From NCBI GenBank assembly GCA_031771865.1, contig JASISA010000025.1, positions 3,348,001 to 3,412,000 of the forward strand: a stretch of 64,000 nucleotides of DNA, read 5' to 3'. Numbering within the stretch: the stretch's first letter is position 1; the number at the start of each line of letters is the position of its first letter. The DNA is from Nothophaeocryptopus gaeumannii. Taxonomy: Eukaryota; Ascomycota; Dothideomycetes; Mycosphaerellales; Mycosphaerellaceae. Positions 21,664 to 32,080 of this stretch are shown one piece after another. A program made the position numbers and the translations under genes. The notes beneath the pieces are model-generated. The model worked only from the letters and a program-made list of their open reading frames with translations. It ran no database searches and was not told where the DNA came from.

Positions 21664-22547
21664 ATGGCCCCTCCAGCAATCATCGCGCCCTCAATCCTGA
21701 GCGCAGACTTTGGCGCATTGGGCAAAGCATGCTCAGACACGATTGAGCAAGGCGCAGACTGGCTACATGTCGATATCATGGACGGTCACTTCGTCCCCAA
21801 TATGACATTCGGACCCCCCGTCGTAACAAAGATCCGATCGCACGTCGACCGACCCGCACAAGCTCTTGGGAAAGGAACATTCGACTGCCATATGATGATA
21901 GCTGAGGTACGCTGAACCGAACGAAGTGAGGTCGAGGAGATGAGAGAGTGATGTTGGTGAGGCTATCGTGCTGACCAGCACAGTAGCCGAAGAAATGGGT
22001 CAAAGACTTCAAGAAAGCCGGATGCGATTTATACTGTTTCCACTATGAAGCCGCTATTTCCTCCACAGCTGCCGAGAGCCCTGAAGAGCATAGCGAAGAG
22101 AAGACGAGTCCGAAAGAGATGATTAGGTATATTCATGAGCAGGGAATGAGAGCCGGTATTGCGATCAAGCCGAAGACACCGGTGGATGTGCTGTATGACA
22201 TATTCGATAACGAGAAGAAGGAGGAGGTGCCTGAGGTGAGTTCGAAAAGGGCATACTCCGGAGGGTAGAGATGCTGACTTTCGGAACAGATGGCACTTGT
22301 CATGACCGTAGAGCCTGGGTTCGGAGGACAAAAATTCATGCCGGATATGATGCCCAAGGTTGAGGCACTGCGGAAGAAGTACCCAAACTTGAACATTGAA
22401 GTGGATGGTGGACTCGGCGAAGGGACAATCGACACAGCGGCAGATGCTGGTGCGAATGTCATCGTGGCCGGAAGTGCTGTCTTTGGCGCAAAGGACCCAA
22501 GTCAGATCATTGCTAAGCTGCGAGAAGCTGTTGAGAAGAGAAGATGA
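21664..22547 (+). CDS. RPE1: ribulose-phosphate 3-epimerase
   Basis: Three exons, 21664-21906, 21987-22235 and 22290-22547, with introns of 80 and 54 nt that fall between codons; product 249 residues. Family motifs are intact: APSILSADFGALG at the N-terminus, the metal and catalytic region HVDIMDGHFVPNMTFGPPVV, then DCHMMI, the phosphate-binding loop after MTVEPGFGGQKFMPDMMPKV and the catalytic Asp of IEVDGGLGEGTID, closing with VAGSAVFGAKDP. The enzyme converts ribulose 5-phosphate to xylulose 5-phosphate in the non-oxidative pentose phosphate pathway, in the cytosol. The length is slightly above the bacterial average, with an acidic insert before AIKPKTPVDVLYDIF (EEHSEEKTSPKEM) that is typical of fungi. 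Confidence 0.95.
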
Positions 22548-23113
22548 CTGCAGGTCAGTAGACTTTGATGATTCAAATGTCTTGACTGCATGGGCGAGAT
22601 TGTTGTATCTCAGCCAAGACGGCTGCCCATGGCGCATGAGTCTTGCATACACGCATCCAATATGGAGATCTGCTTCATTGAAAGCTTGCCTTGAATAATA
22701 GTTCGATAGGCTACAGCGAAGCTGTCATGAATCTGGCGACTTCATGTATATGCCGTTGTTACTCTGAAGGAAGTGGTCACTGCCAACGCAAATGGTGTTC
22801 AATGAGGTGTTGTTATAGCATTCCGAACAAAGAAACGCGATCTCTTGGCGCGTTCTGAAGGGGCTCGTGTAACCTGGTCCGGGCTACTGCGCCCATGAAC
22901 CTTAATGTTGCTATACTCGTCCACTGAGCAACCAGGACCAGCGCCTCATCACACAAGACCACCTCCCTGTCGCTGTCCAGAGCTTCCGAAGACCCCGTCC
23001 ATTCTAAACTCTGAGGTGTCGTGTGTACTGTCGCTATAAGTCCTCCTCCAATGCGGCCCTCACAGTAGACATCGCATCGTTCCGCCTGCCGACCACCGCG
23101 CCGCTCGCCAACC
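22548..23113. other. intergenic, promoter region of dapB
   Basis: 566 bp between two forward genes; antisense ORF 22813-23115 shows no recognisable domain. Confidence 0.5.
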
Positions 23114-25840
23114 ATGGCGCCGAGAGACGAGAAATCTCACGAGGAGTCCCAGCCCCTTACGGGAGCCGAACGCAATGCTCGATATTCCGAGGACGAAGTA
23201 GGCCGCCCATCAGCATCTTCGGCATCAACGAGCTCCTTCATCCTTGAACACGCGAACGACAAAGTCGCCATGAAAGCCGAAGGCGCGCTCTACTCGGATG
23301 GTCCCACTCAAGAGATGGAGATGGAGGAGCAACTGGCATGGCAACGCTCCGTAAAACCAGCAGACAAGAAGGCGCGCAGAGTTTTGTATATAATGGTTGG
23401 TGTTGGACTTGTAGGATGGATAGCAGCACTATTTTTGTTTCTGGGACAGGATAGACGTATACCGCATTCTGCGAGACCGCATGACCCGCATGCTACGAGT
23501 ACGACGGGGAACGGGAAGAAGGTCACGCTTGATCAGGTCTTGGGAGGACAGTGGGGTGCTACGCAGCATGCGATTGAGTGGATTCCTGGGCCGGAAAAAG
23601 AGGATGGGTTGTTGCTTGAAAGAGGAGGCTCGGAAGGGCGAGATTATTTGGTCGTGGAAGATGTGAGGTATCGAGGCGAGACCATTGATGTTCAGAAAGA
23701 GCACAGCAAGACGCTCATGAAGAATGGATACTTCATGGTTGGAAGCGAGACGATCGTGCCGAATGATGCATTTCCCAGCGCAGATCACAAGAAGGTGATG
23801 ATACAGAGTGATGTGGAGAGCAATTGGAGACATAGTGTCGTTGCGCGATACTGGATCTTCGACGTGGAAACGCAGTCTGGGGAGCCGCTGGACCCGGGCA
23901 ATGTCAATGGACGCGTCCAGCTTGCGAAATGGAGTCCGAAGAGCAATGCTATTGTCTTCGCGAGGGACAACGATCTGTTCATCAGGCATCTTGATTCGGA
24001 TGTTGTTCAGCAGATCACTCATGATGGAGGCGAGAATCTCTTCTACGGTATTCCGGATTGGGTCTATGAAGAGGAGGTGCTTGCTACCGGTGATGCGACC
24101 TGGTTGTCTGAAGATGGCAAGTTCGTCGCTTTTTTCAAGACAGATGAGTCAAAGGTCCCGACTTTCCCTGTGCAATACTTCTTCAGCAGGCCTAGTGGTA
24201 CGAAGCCGAAGGAGGGAGAGGAAAGCTATCCTGAGGTGCGCGACATCAAGTACCCGAAAGCTGGAGCTCCGATGTCTGTCGTCAGTCTGCTCTTCTATGA
24301 TGTCGAGAAGGCCGAAGTCTTTTCTGTTCCCATCTCTGGCGATTTTGCGGACGATGACAGGTTGATTACAGAGGTAATCTGGGCTGGCGAGACTGGCAAG
24401 GTCCTTGTGCGCTCCACCAACCGAGAGAGCGACAATCTGAAGATGATCCTCATCGATGCCACCAAGCGTACTGGAAAGACGGTCAGAGAGCGCGATGTCC
24501 AAAAGCTAGACGGTGGCTGGTTTGAGATTTCTCACACGACAACCTACGTGCCAGCAGACGCTAGTAAAGGCCGACCTGAGCATGGCTACATCGACACCAT
24601 CATTCACGAGAATTACGACCACCTGGCGTACTTTACTCCACTGGACAACCCGGAGCCGAAGCTGCTCACAGATGGCGATTGGGAAGTCGTGGGCGCACCT
24701 TCCGCGGTGGATCTTGAGAGGAACACTGTTTACTTTGTCGCGACCAAGGACGGCAGCACTCAGCGCCACGTCTATACCACAAAGCTCAACGAAGGACCGA
24801 AAAGCATCGAAGCTGTCACCGACACGAAAGAGATCGGCTACTACAAGCCGTCTTTCTCAGCTGAGAGCAAGTTCATGTTGCTGACTTACGAAGGTCCCGG
24901 CATTCCATGGCAGAAGGTGCTGGCCACGCCTACCAACATCAAGGACTCCTCCCTCGAGATCGTCATCGAAGAGAATAAGAGCCTCAAAGAACTCGCGCAA
25001 AGGACGGAGCTGCCCATTGAGATCTACTCCACAATAAACGTCGATGGCTACGACTTGAATGTCGTCGAGCGCCGCCCGCCTCACTTCGACGAAAAGAAGA
25101 AATACCCAGTCCTCTTCTACCTGTACAACGGTCCAGGCTTCCAGCAAGTTGATCGTAAATTCAACATCGACTTCCAATCCTTTGTCGCCAGCAATCTCGG
25201 CTACATTGTTATCACGGTCGACGGGTTGGGCACCGGATACCTCGGCCGCAAGCACCGCACCATCATTCGTGGCAACATCGGTTACTGGGAGGCATACTCC
25301 CAAATCGAAGCTGCCAAGATGTGGAAAGCCAAGAAGTACACTGATAATGAGCGGTTTGCTATCTGGGGCTGGAGTTATGGTGGTTTCATGAGTCTCAAAA
25401 CTATCGAGACGGATGCCGGCATGACATTCAAGTATGGTATGGCTGTTGCCCCTGTGACCGATTGGAGATTCTACGATTCAATCTACACCGAACGATACAT
25501 GCATACGCCACAGCATAACCCATCTGGCTACAACAACGCGACCATCTCGAACATGCAAGGACTTGCACAGAATGTCCGATTCCTTGTCATGCACGGCGTC
25601 TCAGACGACAATGTCCACTTCCAGAATACGTTGCAACTACTCGACAAGCTGGACATGGCCGACGTGAAAAACTACGATGTCCACGTCTTTCCGGACAGTG
25701 ATCACTCGATCTACTTCCATAATGCGAACACGATCGTCTACCACAAGCTGAGGGATTGGCTTGTGAATGCGTTCAATGGAGAGTGGCTGAGGACTGATGA
25801 TCCGAATCCATTGCCGAATGGGGCCTATGGGTTGCCTTGA
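23114..25840 (+). CDS. dapB: dipeptidyl aminopeptidase B, type II membrane protease
   Basis: Intronless, 908 residues. A short acidic and Ser-rich cytoplasmic tail precedes one signal-anchor helix at about 90-110 (LYIMVGVGLVGWIAALFLFL), giving a type II vacuolar membrane protein. The beta-propeller occupies the middle and the alpha/beta hydrolase domain the C-terminal third. The catalytic triad can be placed: Ser754 in GWSYGG, Asp831 in HGVSDDNVHF and His864 in SDHSIYFH. GFQQVDRKF is the usual neighbour of the oxyanion region. Family S9B enzymes remove N-terminal X-Pro and X-Ala dipeptides; in yeast the vacuolar enzyme is Dap2 and the Golgi one Ste13. Both would give this family match; fungal DapB is the conventional name. 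Length is normal and no damage is seen. Confidence 0.95.
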   Translation: MAPRDEKSHEESQPLTGAERNARYSEDEVGRPSASSASTSSFILEHANDKVAMKAEGALYSDGPTQEMEMEEQLAWQRSVKPADKKARRVLYIMVGVGLVGWIAALFLFLGQDRRIPHSARPHDPHATSTTGNGKKVTLDQVLGGQWGATQHAIEWIPGPEKEDGLLLERGGSEGRDYLVVEDVRYRGETIDVQKEHSKTLMKNGYFMVGSETIVPNDAFPSADHKKVMIQSDVESNWRHSVVARYWIFDVETQSGEPLDPGNVNGRVQLAKWSPKSNAIVFARDNDLFIRHLDSDVVQQITHDGGENLFYGIPDWVYEEEVLATGDATWLSEDGKFVAFFKTDESKVPTFPVQYFFSRPSGTKPKEGEESYPEVRDIKYPKAGAPMSVVSLLFYDVEKAEVFSVPISGDFADDDRLITEVIWAGETGKVLVRSTNRESDNLKMILIDATKRTGKTVRERDVQKLDGGWFEISHTTTYVPADASKGRPEHGYIDTIIHENYDHLAYFTPLDNPEPKLLTDGDWEVVGAPSAVDLERNTVYFVATKDGSTQRHVYTTKLNEGPKSIEAVTDTKEIGYYKPSFSAESKFMLLTYEGPGIPWQKVLATPTNIKDSSLEIVIEENKSLKELAQRTELPIEIYSTINVDGYDLNVVERRPPHFDEKKKYPVLFYLYNGPGFQQVDRKFNIDFQSFVASNLGYIVITVDGLGTGYLGRKHRTIIRGNIGYWEAYSQIEAAKMWKAKKYTDNERFAIWGWSYGGFMSLKTIETDAGMTFKYGMAVAPVTDWRFYDSIYTERYMHTPQHNPSGYNNATISNMQGLAQNVRFLVMHGVSDDNVHFQNTLQLLDKLDMADVKNYDVHVFPDSDHSIYFHNANTIVYHKLRDWLVNAFNGEWLRTDDPNPLPNGAYGLP

Positions 25841-26073
25841 CTTGGCGCAGGCTCCGTGACTGCCTTCACTTTCGTGCTTGCGAAAAGTCACATGCGCGTG
25901 TGAGGGCGCTCCTTCTCTTTCCGAGGGAGCCTTTACCGTGTCTGTGCGGGCTGCCCCACTCACTACTCACTACAAACGGCGCGAAAGCACCTTCCCACCG
26001 AGAACAAACACGCGCAGCACTTCGTAGCACCCTGAACCAACTCGAACTACTTTGCACCGCCATCAACATCAAG

Positions 26074-26910
26074 ATGGCCGAGCCACCCGACACCAGCGAT
26101 TCGCTGTGCGCGGCCAATTTAGCGAAGATGCTCAACAGCGGCGACATATCCAAGGCGAACCACGACGTCCTAGTCGCCCTGCTCCAACACGACAAGCGCG
26201 CATGGGAGCAGCGCACGCAAGAAGCAGACATGACGATCACGATACCGGGCAACATCACCATATCACAGACGATGCCACATTCGAAGCTCAACGCGGCCTC
26301 ACGATGCCTCAACGTGCCCGAACTCCTGCTCATGATCTTGCGCAACCTGGATGCAGGGATGCTCATCATACGAGCTCAGCTGGTGTGCCGCCACTTCCGA
26401 AGAACCATCCAGAAAGATCTCAAGCGTGAGACTTTCAGGGCGCCAGACTTCTCCGCCGCGCCAAAAGCGCTGCCACTAAGCCTTCCTGGCCTTATGAACA
26501 CCAACATCTCCGGATCGAATGAACGTCCTGAGCGCCGTGTCTTCAGCGTCTATGTGAGCAGTTTCGCCAGAGCTGAAGCAGCCGCCAGATCAAGCACTTT
26601 CCGGAACACCTACATCTGCCAGCCACCCTTGTTGAAGCTTAAGCTAAGCGTGACTTCTTTTCCTATGAGGTTCGCCAGGAATTCTCACGACAAGAGGCGC
26701 TGGCGGGATTACGAATTCGTGTCGTCTACTGGGCTCAAGTATGGAGACATCTTCGATGCTATTGATGAGATGACGAAGACCGGCGTTCTTCAGCGGTACT
26801 ACGAAGACACTGGGAATCCGCGTGGGAGTATATTTCCCCTAGAATGCTTCGGCAAACTTTCCAAGCCATCAAGCGTGCAAGCTCAGTCGGACGGAAATGG
26901 CATGGCCTAG
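26074..26910 (+). CDS. F-box-like protein
   Basis: The open frame begins upstream at 25837, but the start at ATG 26074 is preferred because it follows a leader-like region and opens a continuous 278-residue product. The F-box-like segment reads AASRCLNVPELLLMILRNLD, then MLIIRAQLVCRHFRRTIQ, matching the hydrophobic pattern (LPxELLxxIL...C+.+R) of fungal F-box proteins of this size. Such proteins bind Skp1 and select substrates for SCF ubiquitin ligases. A region with Arg/Lys-rich repeats follows, and the C-terminus has FDAIDEMTKTGVLQRYYED. The substrate and the true cellular role are unknown. Confidence 0.75.
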   Translation: MAEPPDTSDSLCAANLAKMLNSGDISKANHDVLVALLQHDKRAWEQRTQEADMTITIPGNITISQTMPHSKLNAASRCLNVPELLLMILRNLDAGMLIIRAQLVCRHFRRTIQKDLKRETFRAPDFSAAPKALPLSLPGLMNTNISGSNERPERRVFSVYVSSFARAEAAARSSTFRNTYICQPPLLKLKLSVTSFPMRFARNSHDKRRWRDYEFVSSTGLKYGDIFDAIDEMTKTGVLQRYYEDTGNPRGSIFPLECFGKLSKPSSVQAQSDGNGMA

Positions 26911-27107
26911 CTTGCAAGGAACGAGACGAGGAGACGATCAGAACATGACGGAGGCAGGGTAGAAAAGGGATACTACTGCACCGAAATTGATGCGTGGAGC
27001 ACAGTGCGGGTGACGATACGCCAGCTACATCATAACTGAATGAACAGAAAATGAAACATGAACTCATCATCACCTCGTTCTTCTTATCTACTCTACGTCC
27101 ATCTGCG

Positions 27108-28838
27108 TTATGCTGTCTCACGAGATTGACCAACCCGCCGCGTCCCTCTCTTAGCGTCTGCTCCATTTCGCTCCTCCGAAGACGCACTCTTCTTCGACTC
27201 CTCCGAAGCTCTTCGAACACTCTGCGAAGGCCCAGCCTTTGGCTGTTGGCTTTCAACACCCTCCTCCAACTCGCGCAATGTATCTTCACTCCCCTCACTC
27301 TCCCCATCCTCCCAAAGCTCCTCAACACTACTCTTGTTCACAGCCTCATACCACTGTAGCAAACTACTCAGTAAGAACAATGCGCTACCCCACGTCGTCG
27401 ACAAGAGGCTCTCATATTCCATGTCATAGTTCTCATGTCCAAACGGCGCGAATGTCCCGAACAGTATGAATCCTATACTCCCCAACAACGCTGTAAACCC
27501 CACCCACCAACCCAAGAGACGGGGCTCAGGCCTCCACCAATGATCCTGCGTTTCAAGTGTGAAGAGCGCAGAGCCGATTATGAACCCCAAACTCGCAATG
27601 ATATCCCACATATCATACGCCACCGTCTTCTGCCATGGTTTCAAATTTTGCATTATGGGAGGTAGACCGACGACTCCTAGGATGAGGAAGAGAGTGGCTC
27701 CGATCAGTTGGATTGTACATGCCCAGAAACCGATCTCGAAGCGATGGTGGTTTTTGAAATTGTAGAAGGTGGGGTACCAACGGAAATCGTGGTAGTGGCG
27801 CGTGTAGGAGGATGAGACACCGAGATTTAGGCTGTCGCCTGGGCGGCGGAAGGGGGCGAAGAGGCGGCGGTGGCGGTGTTGGGGGTCGGTGTATTCCCAA
27901 TTTGCTTCGTGGTTTAGCGTTTCTCGAACTGAGGTTACTTCGTCATTTTCCTCCGAGGGATGTTCAGATTTGCGGCGGAGGACTTTCTTCCTCACGAAAG
28001 GGTGGAGACTTTCGTCGAACAAGTCTTTTTGGTTGTAGCCGTCTTCTCCGTTGTTAATTTCGACCAGACGCCGCATCGCGGAGCCGTTAAAACACCCGTC
28101 GTTGATTGGTTCCAAATAGGAGAGTACTGCTCCGATTTCATAGAGCAAGACACCGATCAGACCTGATATGCCCGTGACCCAGTGTTTGCCATGAAAGTCC
28201 AGCCTGGGATACGCGATAGTGACCCAGGCGACCAAGCCGTTCATGATCCAGACCACAGATCCGATGGCGAACCAGAAGGATACTTGCCATGAAATATCCC
28301 AGTATGGCCAGACTGTGCACATGCGCCAGAGGCCTTTGCGGATCTCGGAAATGCGCCAGGTGTAGTAGGGCGCGGGCGCGGGCGCGTTGGCATCTTGCTC
28401 GTCGTCATCGTCTGACTGATTTCCTCTCGGGTCGACTGAAGCAGATCTGGACATAGCGACCGCTATACGGCCTTTTCTATTATCTCGAGCGCGCCATAGC
28501 ACTGCGAGTTTCTTGTTGGGGTCTGACGTGACTGGATTGACGGGGATGCGAATAAATGTTGGGTTGAAGTATTTGAATGCTCCCTTCTTCCGGACGCTGG
28601 GGACATGAATGTGGCCTCTGACGGCGCTCGCTGCAGTCTTGACTCTGTTCAAGACTCTTTCTGCTGTGCGGGTTGAGCCTTGAGCGCTGCCTTGCTTGCT
28701 AAGTCGTGGACCTTCATTTTCGTTGTCCGGTTGTGTTGAGCCTGAATTTGCTCGCTCTAGATGAGTTTGACCGAGTTCGCCTGCTTCAATTTGAGCGAAG
28801 TCCGTAAGGTCAATTGCCTCATTTGTTGAGTGCGCCAT
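27108..28838 (-). CDS. fungal integral membrane protein, six TM segments, unknown function
   Basis: Intronless, 576 residues. The N-terminal 155 residues are disordered (NDEQ and DDDDEQ stretches) with a basic segment. Hydrophobic segments fall at about 186-209, 220-241, 369-392, 408-428, 441-463 and 478-497, with a long loop at about 242-368 that is Arg/Lys-rich (KKVLRRKSEHPSEENDE). The C-terminus after 500 is a charged, Ser-rich tail. It resembles the broad group of fungal proteins annotated as integral membrane protein; no catalytic motif is seen. The regions between segments 3 and 6 are the best preserved (LGVVGLPPIMQNL, FGTFAPFGHENYDMEY). Confidence 0.8.
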   Translation of the reverse strand: MAHSTNEAIDLTDFAQIEAGELGQTHLERANSGSTQPDNENEGPRLSKQGSAQGSTRTAERVLNRVKTAASAVRGHIHVPSVRKKGAFKYFNPTFIRIPVNPVTSDPNKKLAVLWRARDNRKGRIAVAMSRSASVDPRGNQSDDDDEQDANAPAPAPYYTWRISEIRKGLWRMCTVWPYWDISWQVSFWFAIGSVVWIMNGLVAWVTIAYPRLDFHGKHWVTGISGLIGVLLYEIGAVLSYLEPINDGCFNGSAMRRLVEINNGEDGYNQKDLFDESLHPFVRKKVLRRKSEHPSEENDEVTSVRETLNHEANWEYTDPQHRHRRLFAPFRRPGDSLNLGVSSSYTRHYHDFRWYPTFYNFKNHHRFEIGFWACTIQLIGATLFLILGVVGLPPIMQNLKPWQKTVAYDMWDIIASLGFIIGSALFTLETQDHWWRPEPRLLGWWVGFTALLGSIGFILFGTFAPFGHENYDMEYESLLSTTWGSALFLLSSLLQWYEAVNKSSVEELWEDGESEGSEDTLRELEEGVESQQPKAGPSQSVRRASEESKKSASSEERNGADAKRGTRRVGQSRETA

Positions 28839-29397
28839 TTTTGATTAGTGCAGCATAGACTTTGGCAGCTCTCGGATAATAGTGTACGCGGTCCATGATA
28901 TATGACAGCGCGATGGTCTCTCATGTATGAGGGATATATACGGTCTCTTCCAGAGATTTCGCACCGTGCGGAGATTGTCCTCAAGCTATACAAAGCTTGG
29001 TATTGATACGGATGAAACATGAGGTGCTGCTGTGCCAATTGAATAGGCTTACCTTCGGAACTTACCTTTGCGCCTCGCAGCCGGACGACGGGCGAGGCTG
29101 GTGAACTGATGAGAAGAACAAAGTGAAGCACGGAGCTGCTCTCGATACACGTGCGACGAGATGGATGCGATTGAGCACATTTGGTGTCGATGGGAGAGGA
29201 GTTCACGGAAGGTGACGTTGAGGACAAGTTTGCGGGGAGCTTGGCGTCAGGCACCAACATCTTTCGTCACGCGCCTGACTAGATACATGTACATGTAGCT
29301 TCCTCCTCCAACCATTTCTCTGTGGACAAGATTGTTATTGATTCTTGTTATAGTATGCTGCTAGGAGTAGAGCGAACGGTCCGACCGACAATTGAGC
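28839..29397. other. intergenic
   Basis: About 560 bp. The reverse ORF 28757-29260 overlaps the 5' end of the membrane-protein gene and lacks a domain; no ORF looks convincingly coding. Confidence 0.45.
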
Positions 29398-29720
29398 ACT
29401 AGACTGTGTTTGTCTGATACCAGACCTCCTCGAAGCGCAAAGGCAACCCAACCACACTCCTCCGAAGCCGGTGTTCCACTCTACCTAGTACCTGGCTCTC
29501 CGAAGGCATACCTAGACCTCAGCGCAACGCTACAACACGTCTTCGGCGAGTACTGGTTCTCATACCAATGCTACGGTCCCAGCCGCTGGTCCACCGACTC
29601 AGCCGTCAAGGTGCCATTCGTCGTCAACGCGAGCGGAAAGGTCGAGGGATTGAGATTTCAGGCGGAGGGGGCGATGGACGAGCTCGCTTTCTCCGAGAAG
29701 GTAAAACGAGTGAGTATCTC
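29398..29720 (+). pseudogene. orphan C-terminal fragment, serine-hydrolase-like
   Basis: About 105 codons of protein-like sequence with no ATG in frame at their 5' end: VPLYLVPGSPKAYLDLSATL, FGEYWFSYQCYG, KVPFVVNASGKVEGLRFQAE, and AFSEKVKR. The beta-strand pattern with a final G-x-V-x-x-L/F-x-F motif resembles the C-terminal module of fungal beta-lactamase-like serine hydrolases, but this is from pattern memory and not certain. The frame continues into the antisense of the next gene, where it no longer looks coding. Best read as a 5'-truncated fragment that stops close to the next gene's 3' end. Confidence 0.35.
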
Positions 29721-29724
29721 TGTC

Positions 29725-30516
29725 TCACGAGCGGAATCGATACCAATAGATTGCAAAAAAAGCCGCTGTGACACCAGCAACATATTTCGCCAGAACGAGC
29801 GTAGCGTCTCGAATCTGCTCATGTTGTGTCCGCCTCAACTTCGTCGTCAAATCTTTCGAATCATTCGTCCTCGGAAAAGGCGTGTCGGGAACATCCTTCC
29901 CAAGAAACTCACAAAGTGGTTCCCACCCCTCCCCAAGCCTATAAACCAACAATTTCCTTCCATCCTCTTTCGCCTTCTCCTTTACAGCTTTCGAATGCTC
30001 CCGAAAAATATCCTTCGCCCTGGCCCGAATCTCCGACCTCGTCCAGCAGTTCATACCGCCTCGCATGCAGAGCGCCATGGTTTTCATGTCGTGTCGTCCG
30101 AGAAGAGGTTGGGCGTAGTAGATGAGGACTTCGGTGTACCAGTGATAGATGTATGTCTCGACAATATTCAAAAGCGAAGGATACCAAGCGTCCACATCCC
30201 GCTCAACAAGAATAAATTTGGCATCAGGGTAGAACTCCATCATTTCTCTCCAGACACCCCAGTATGGCGCGCTTAGTACGGCCTCTCGATCGTTCACGAG
30301 CGGTTCAATGTCGGCTTTGGTGAGGAGTTGTTTTTCGTAGTACTTTTTCCGGAGGACTTTGAGGTAGGCCTCCGTGTCGCCGGGTCGTTCTTGCAGGTTC
30401 AGAGAGTGGTAAGCGTTTTTGTAGCCGAGGTTGCCGAGGGCGTTGTACATGCTGAAGGAGCCGGTTCTGGCCATTTGAAGGGAGATGATCCGAAGTTCGT
30501 ACGGTTTGCGGTCCAT
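29725..30516 (-). CDS. sulfotransferase-like P-loop protein
   Basis: Intronless, 263 residues. The N-terminal motif IISLQMARTGSFSMYNALGNLGY corresponds to the 5'-phosphosulfate-binding P-loop in Sulfotransfer_4-type fungal proteins (typically LPRTGTxS). Further conserved elements are APYWGVWREMMEFYPDAKFILVERDVDAWYPS, where the conserved Arg-Asp follows the central strand, and a C-terminal hydrophobic stretch at about 240-260 (YVAGVTAAFFAIYWYRF) likely to be a tail anchor. These proteins are often mislabelled NAD-dependent epimerases. The acceptor substrate is not predicted. Strand sits head to tail with the hydratase-like gene, 415 bp away. Confidence 0.8.
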   Translation of the reverse strand: MDRKPYELRIISLQMARTGSFSMYNALGNLGYKNAYHSLNLQERPGDTEAYLKVLRKKYYEKQLLTKADIEPLVNDREAVLSAPYWGVWREMMEFYPDAKFILVERDVDAWYPSLLNIVETYIYHWYTEVLIYYAQPLLGRHDMKTMALCMRGGMNCWTRSEIRARAKDIFREHSKAVKEKAKEDGRKLLVYRLGEGWEPLCEFLGKDVPDTPFPRTNDSKDLTTKLRRTQHEQIRDATLVLAKYVAGVTAAFFAIYWYRFRS

Positions 30517-30931
30517 TGTCGATGAGTTCGTAGTGATAGTACGCGACGGTCTTGGCGGGTCAAGAAGTGTGAGCGAGTATATCGTATTTTTGTGTGTCCA
30601 ATGGATGCCACTTCGTCCGAAACAGTCAATTCTTTAAAGCCCTCGTCAGCTTCAGCCTTGAGGAACCGACCGAGGAAGTCTCACGCTGAGTCAGCGACTG
30701 TGTCAACGGAATACTTCACGAGGTGAGGTCGCCAATAAGAACCTAATCAGTCATTGCTACAGCTCTCGCGAGTTCGACGCGCCTAAAAGCTCGCGGGTCC
30801 TTCCACCGAAAGCCCTTGAGAGGGCCATCCTTTGTCTTCTGGAGTTAAGCTCGGGTGTCCAAGGCACTCCGCGCATTCACGGCAGGCCATACACTCCAGG
30901 AAACCACGCAAAATAGCGGACAATTCCCAGT
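30517..30931. other. intergenic
   Basis: 415 bp between two reverse-strand genes; nothing recognisable beyond likely promoter sequence for the sulfotransferase-like gene. Confidence 0.5.
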
Positions 30932-31918
30932 TCACTGTATCTTGAACTTCACGTCCAGGCCTGGAAGTTCAATGCCGCTCAATCTCGTACTCCAGAGCTC
31001 TCCATCCTTCATGGGTAAGGCCTTCGTCAATGTTCCAGTTGTGATGACTTCTCCTGGTAACAATGGCTTGTTCAACTCGTCCTTCGCGAGCAGTTCCGTC
31101 AGGTGTCGTAGTGCATTGATGGGACTTCCAAGAACATTGGCTCCTTTGCCTTCGTCTACCTTCTCACCATTCCTCAACAGATCGACGTTGAACTCTTTTA
31201 ATTGCTCTAGAAGACCAGCATCCGCCTTTCCACGCAGCATATTTCTCGGCCCAACAAGAAGTAGTCCATGCAATGCAAAAGCTGCTGTTGTGTCGGCAGC
31301 TGTGAATCTCCAATGCGGAAAGACGCTCGCAACAATCTCAAACCCGTGAGAGGCCCATTCAATGCACTCCAGCATTTCAAGATCACTCATGCCAACGTCT
31401 GGAACGGACTTCAGACCAAAGATAATCTCTGGCTCAATACGTGGTTCCAACGCATTCAAATGAGAGATATTTGCAAGAATGGCTTTCCCTTCTCCAATCT
31501 CCCCGGGTCCAGGCAAGTCCACAATCGTGTTCTGATACATGTAGCTCCAATTACTCGCATCTACGCCGTACTGGGCCCAGATATTCTTATTCGTAAACCC
31601 GATCTTGCGGCCTGCTACCACTTCACCATTCATCTCGCGTAGCTGTCTGATAGCAGCGGCGATATGATAAGCTTTCTCTTGGTTGAATTTCCCCGTCTGG
31701 GCCTTGGAGAGTAGCGGAATCTGATAGTTGTGCGACCTGGCATGTTCTGCGAAAACCGCGAGCTTGCGAATTGGATCCGGAAAGCTCTCCCACTTCGATT
31801 TCTGCCGAAGCATGCCATCTATATCGTTCGCCTGGGTCGCCCATCTTCTTTGCTGGCATGTTCTTGATGTCCTGGTGAGTATCCTTGGGACAGTTGCTGT
31901 CGTCCGAGTGAATGCCAT
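30932..31918 (-). CDS. FAH-fold hydratase/decarboxylase-like protein, probably mitochondrial
   Basis: Intronless. The frame is open up to 32068, but the first ATG is at 31918 and gives 328 residues; a leader of about 30 residues (MAFTRTTATVPRILTRTSRT) is rich in Arg and hydroxyl residues and lacks acids, typical of a mitochondrial presequence. The body is a FAH C-terminal-type domain: GRKIGFTNKNIWAQYGV, LEPRIEPEIIFGLKSVP, IEWASHGFEIVASVFPHW, and the C-terminal SPINALRHLTELLA, PGEVITTGTLTKALPM. The closest known functions are 2-keto-4-pentenoate hydratase and 4-oxalocrotonate decarboxylase (MhpD-type), which cleave or hydrate small keto-acids with Mg2+ bound by the conserved Glu residues. The substrate is unknown. 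Confidence 0.85.
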   Translation of the reverse strand: MAFTRTTATVPRILTRTSRTCQQRRWATQANDIDGMLRQKSKWESFPDPIRKLAVFAEHARSHNYQIPLLSKAQTGKFNQEKAYHIAAAIRQLREMNGEVVAGRKIGFTNKNIWAQYGVDASNWSYMYQNTIVDLPGPGEIGEGKAILANISHLNALEPRIEPEIIFGLKSVPDVGMSDLEMLECIEWASHGFEIVASVFPHWRFTAADTTAAFALHGLLLVGPRNMLRGKADAGLLEQLKEFNVDLLRNGEKVDEGKGANVLGSPINALRHLTELLAKDELNKPLLPGEVITTGTLTKALPMKDGELWSTRLSGIELPGLDVKFKIQ

Positions 31919-32080
31919 GATATTCTGGTCGTGGAAACGCTGAAAGATCCGAGACGGAGGGATGCCGAGAAATTTGAAACACCAGACGCCTGCGCTCCCC
32001 TGATGAATGCGATGAAGCTCACGACATGAGCGATATACGATCGCGAGAGGGTGTCGGTCCAGAGGCAAATCTAGAAGCCA

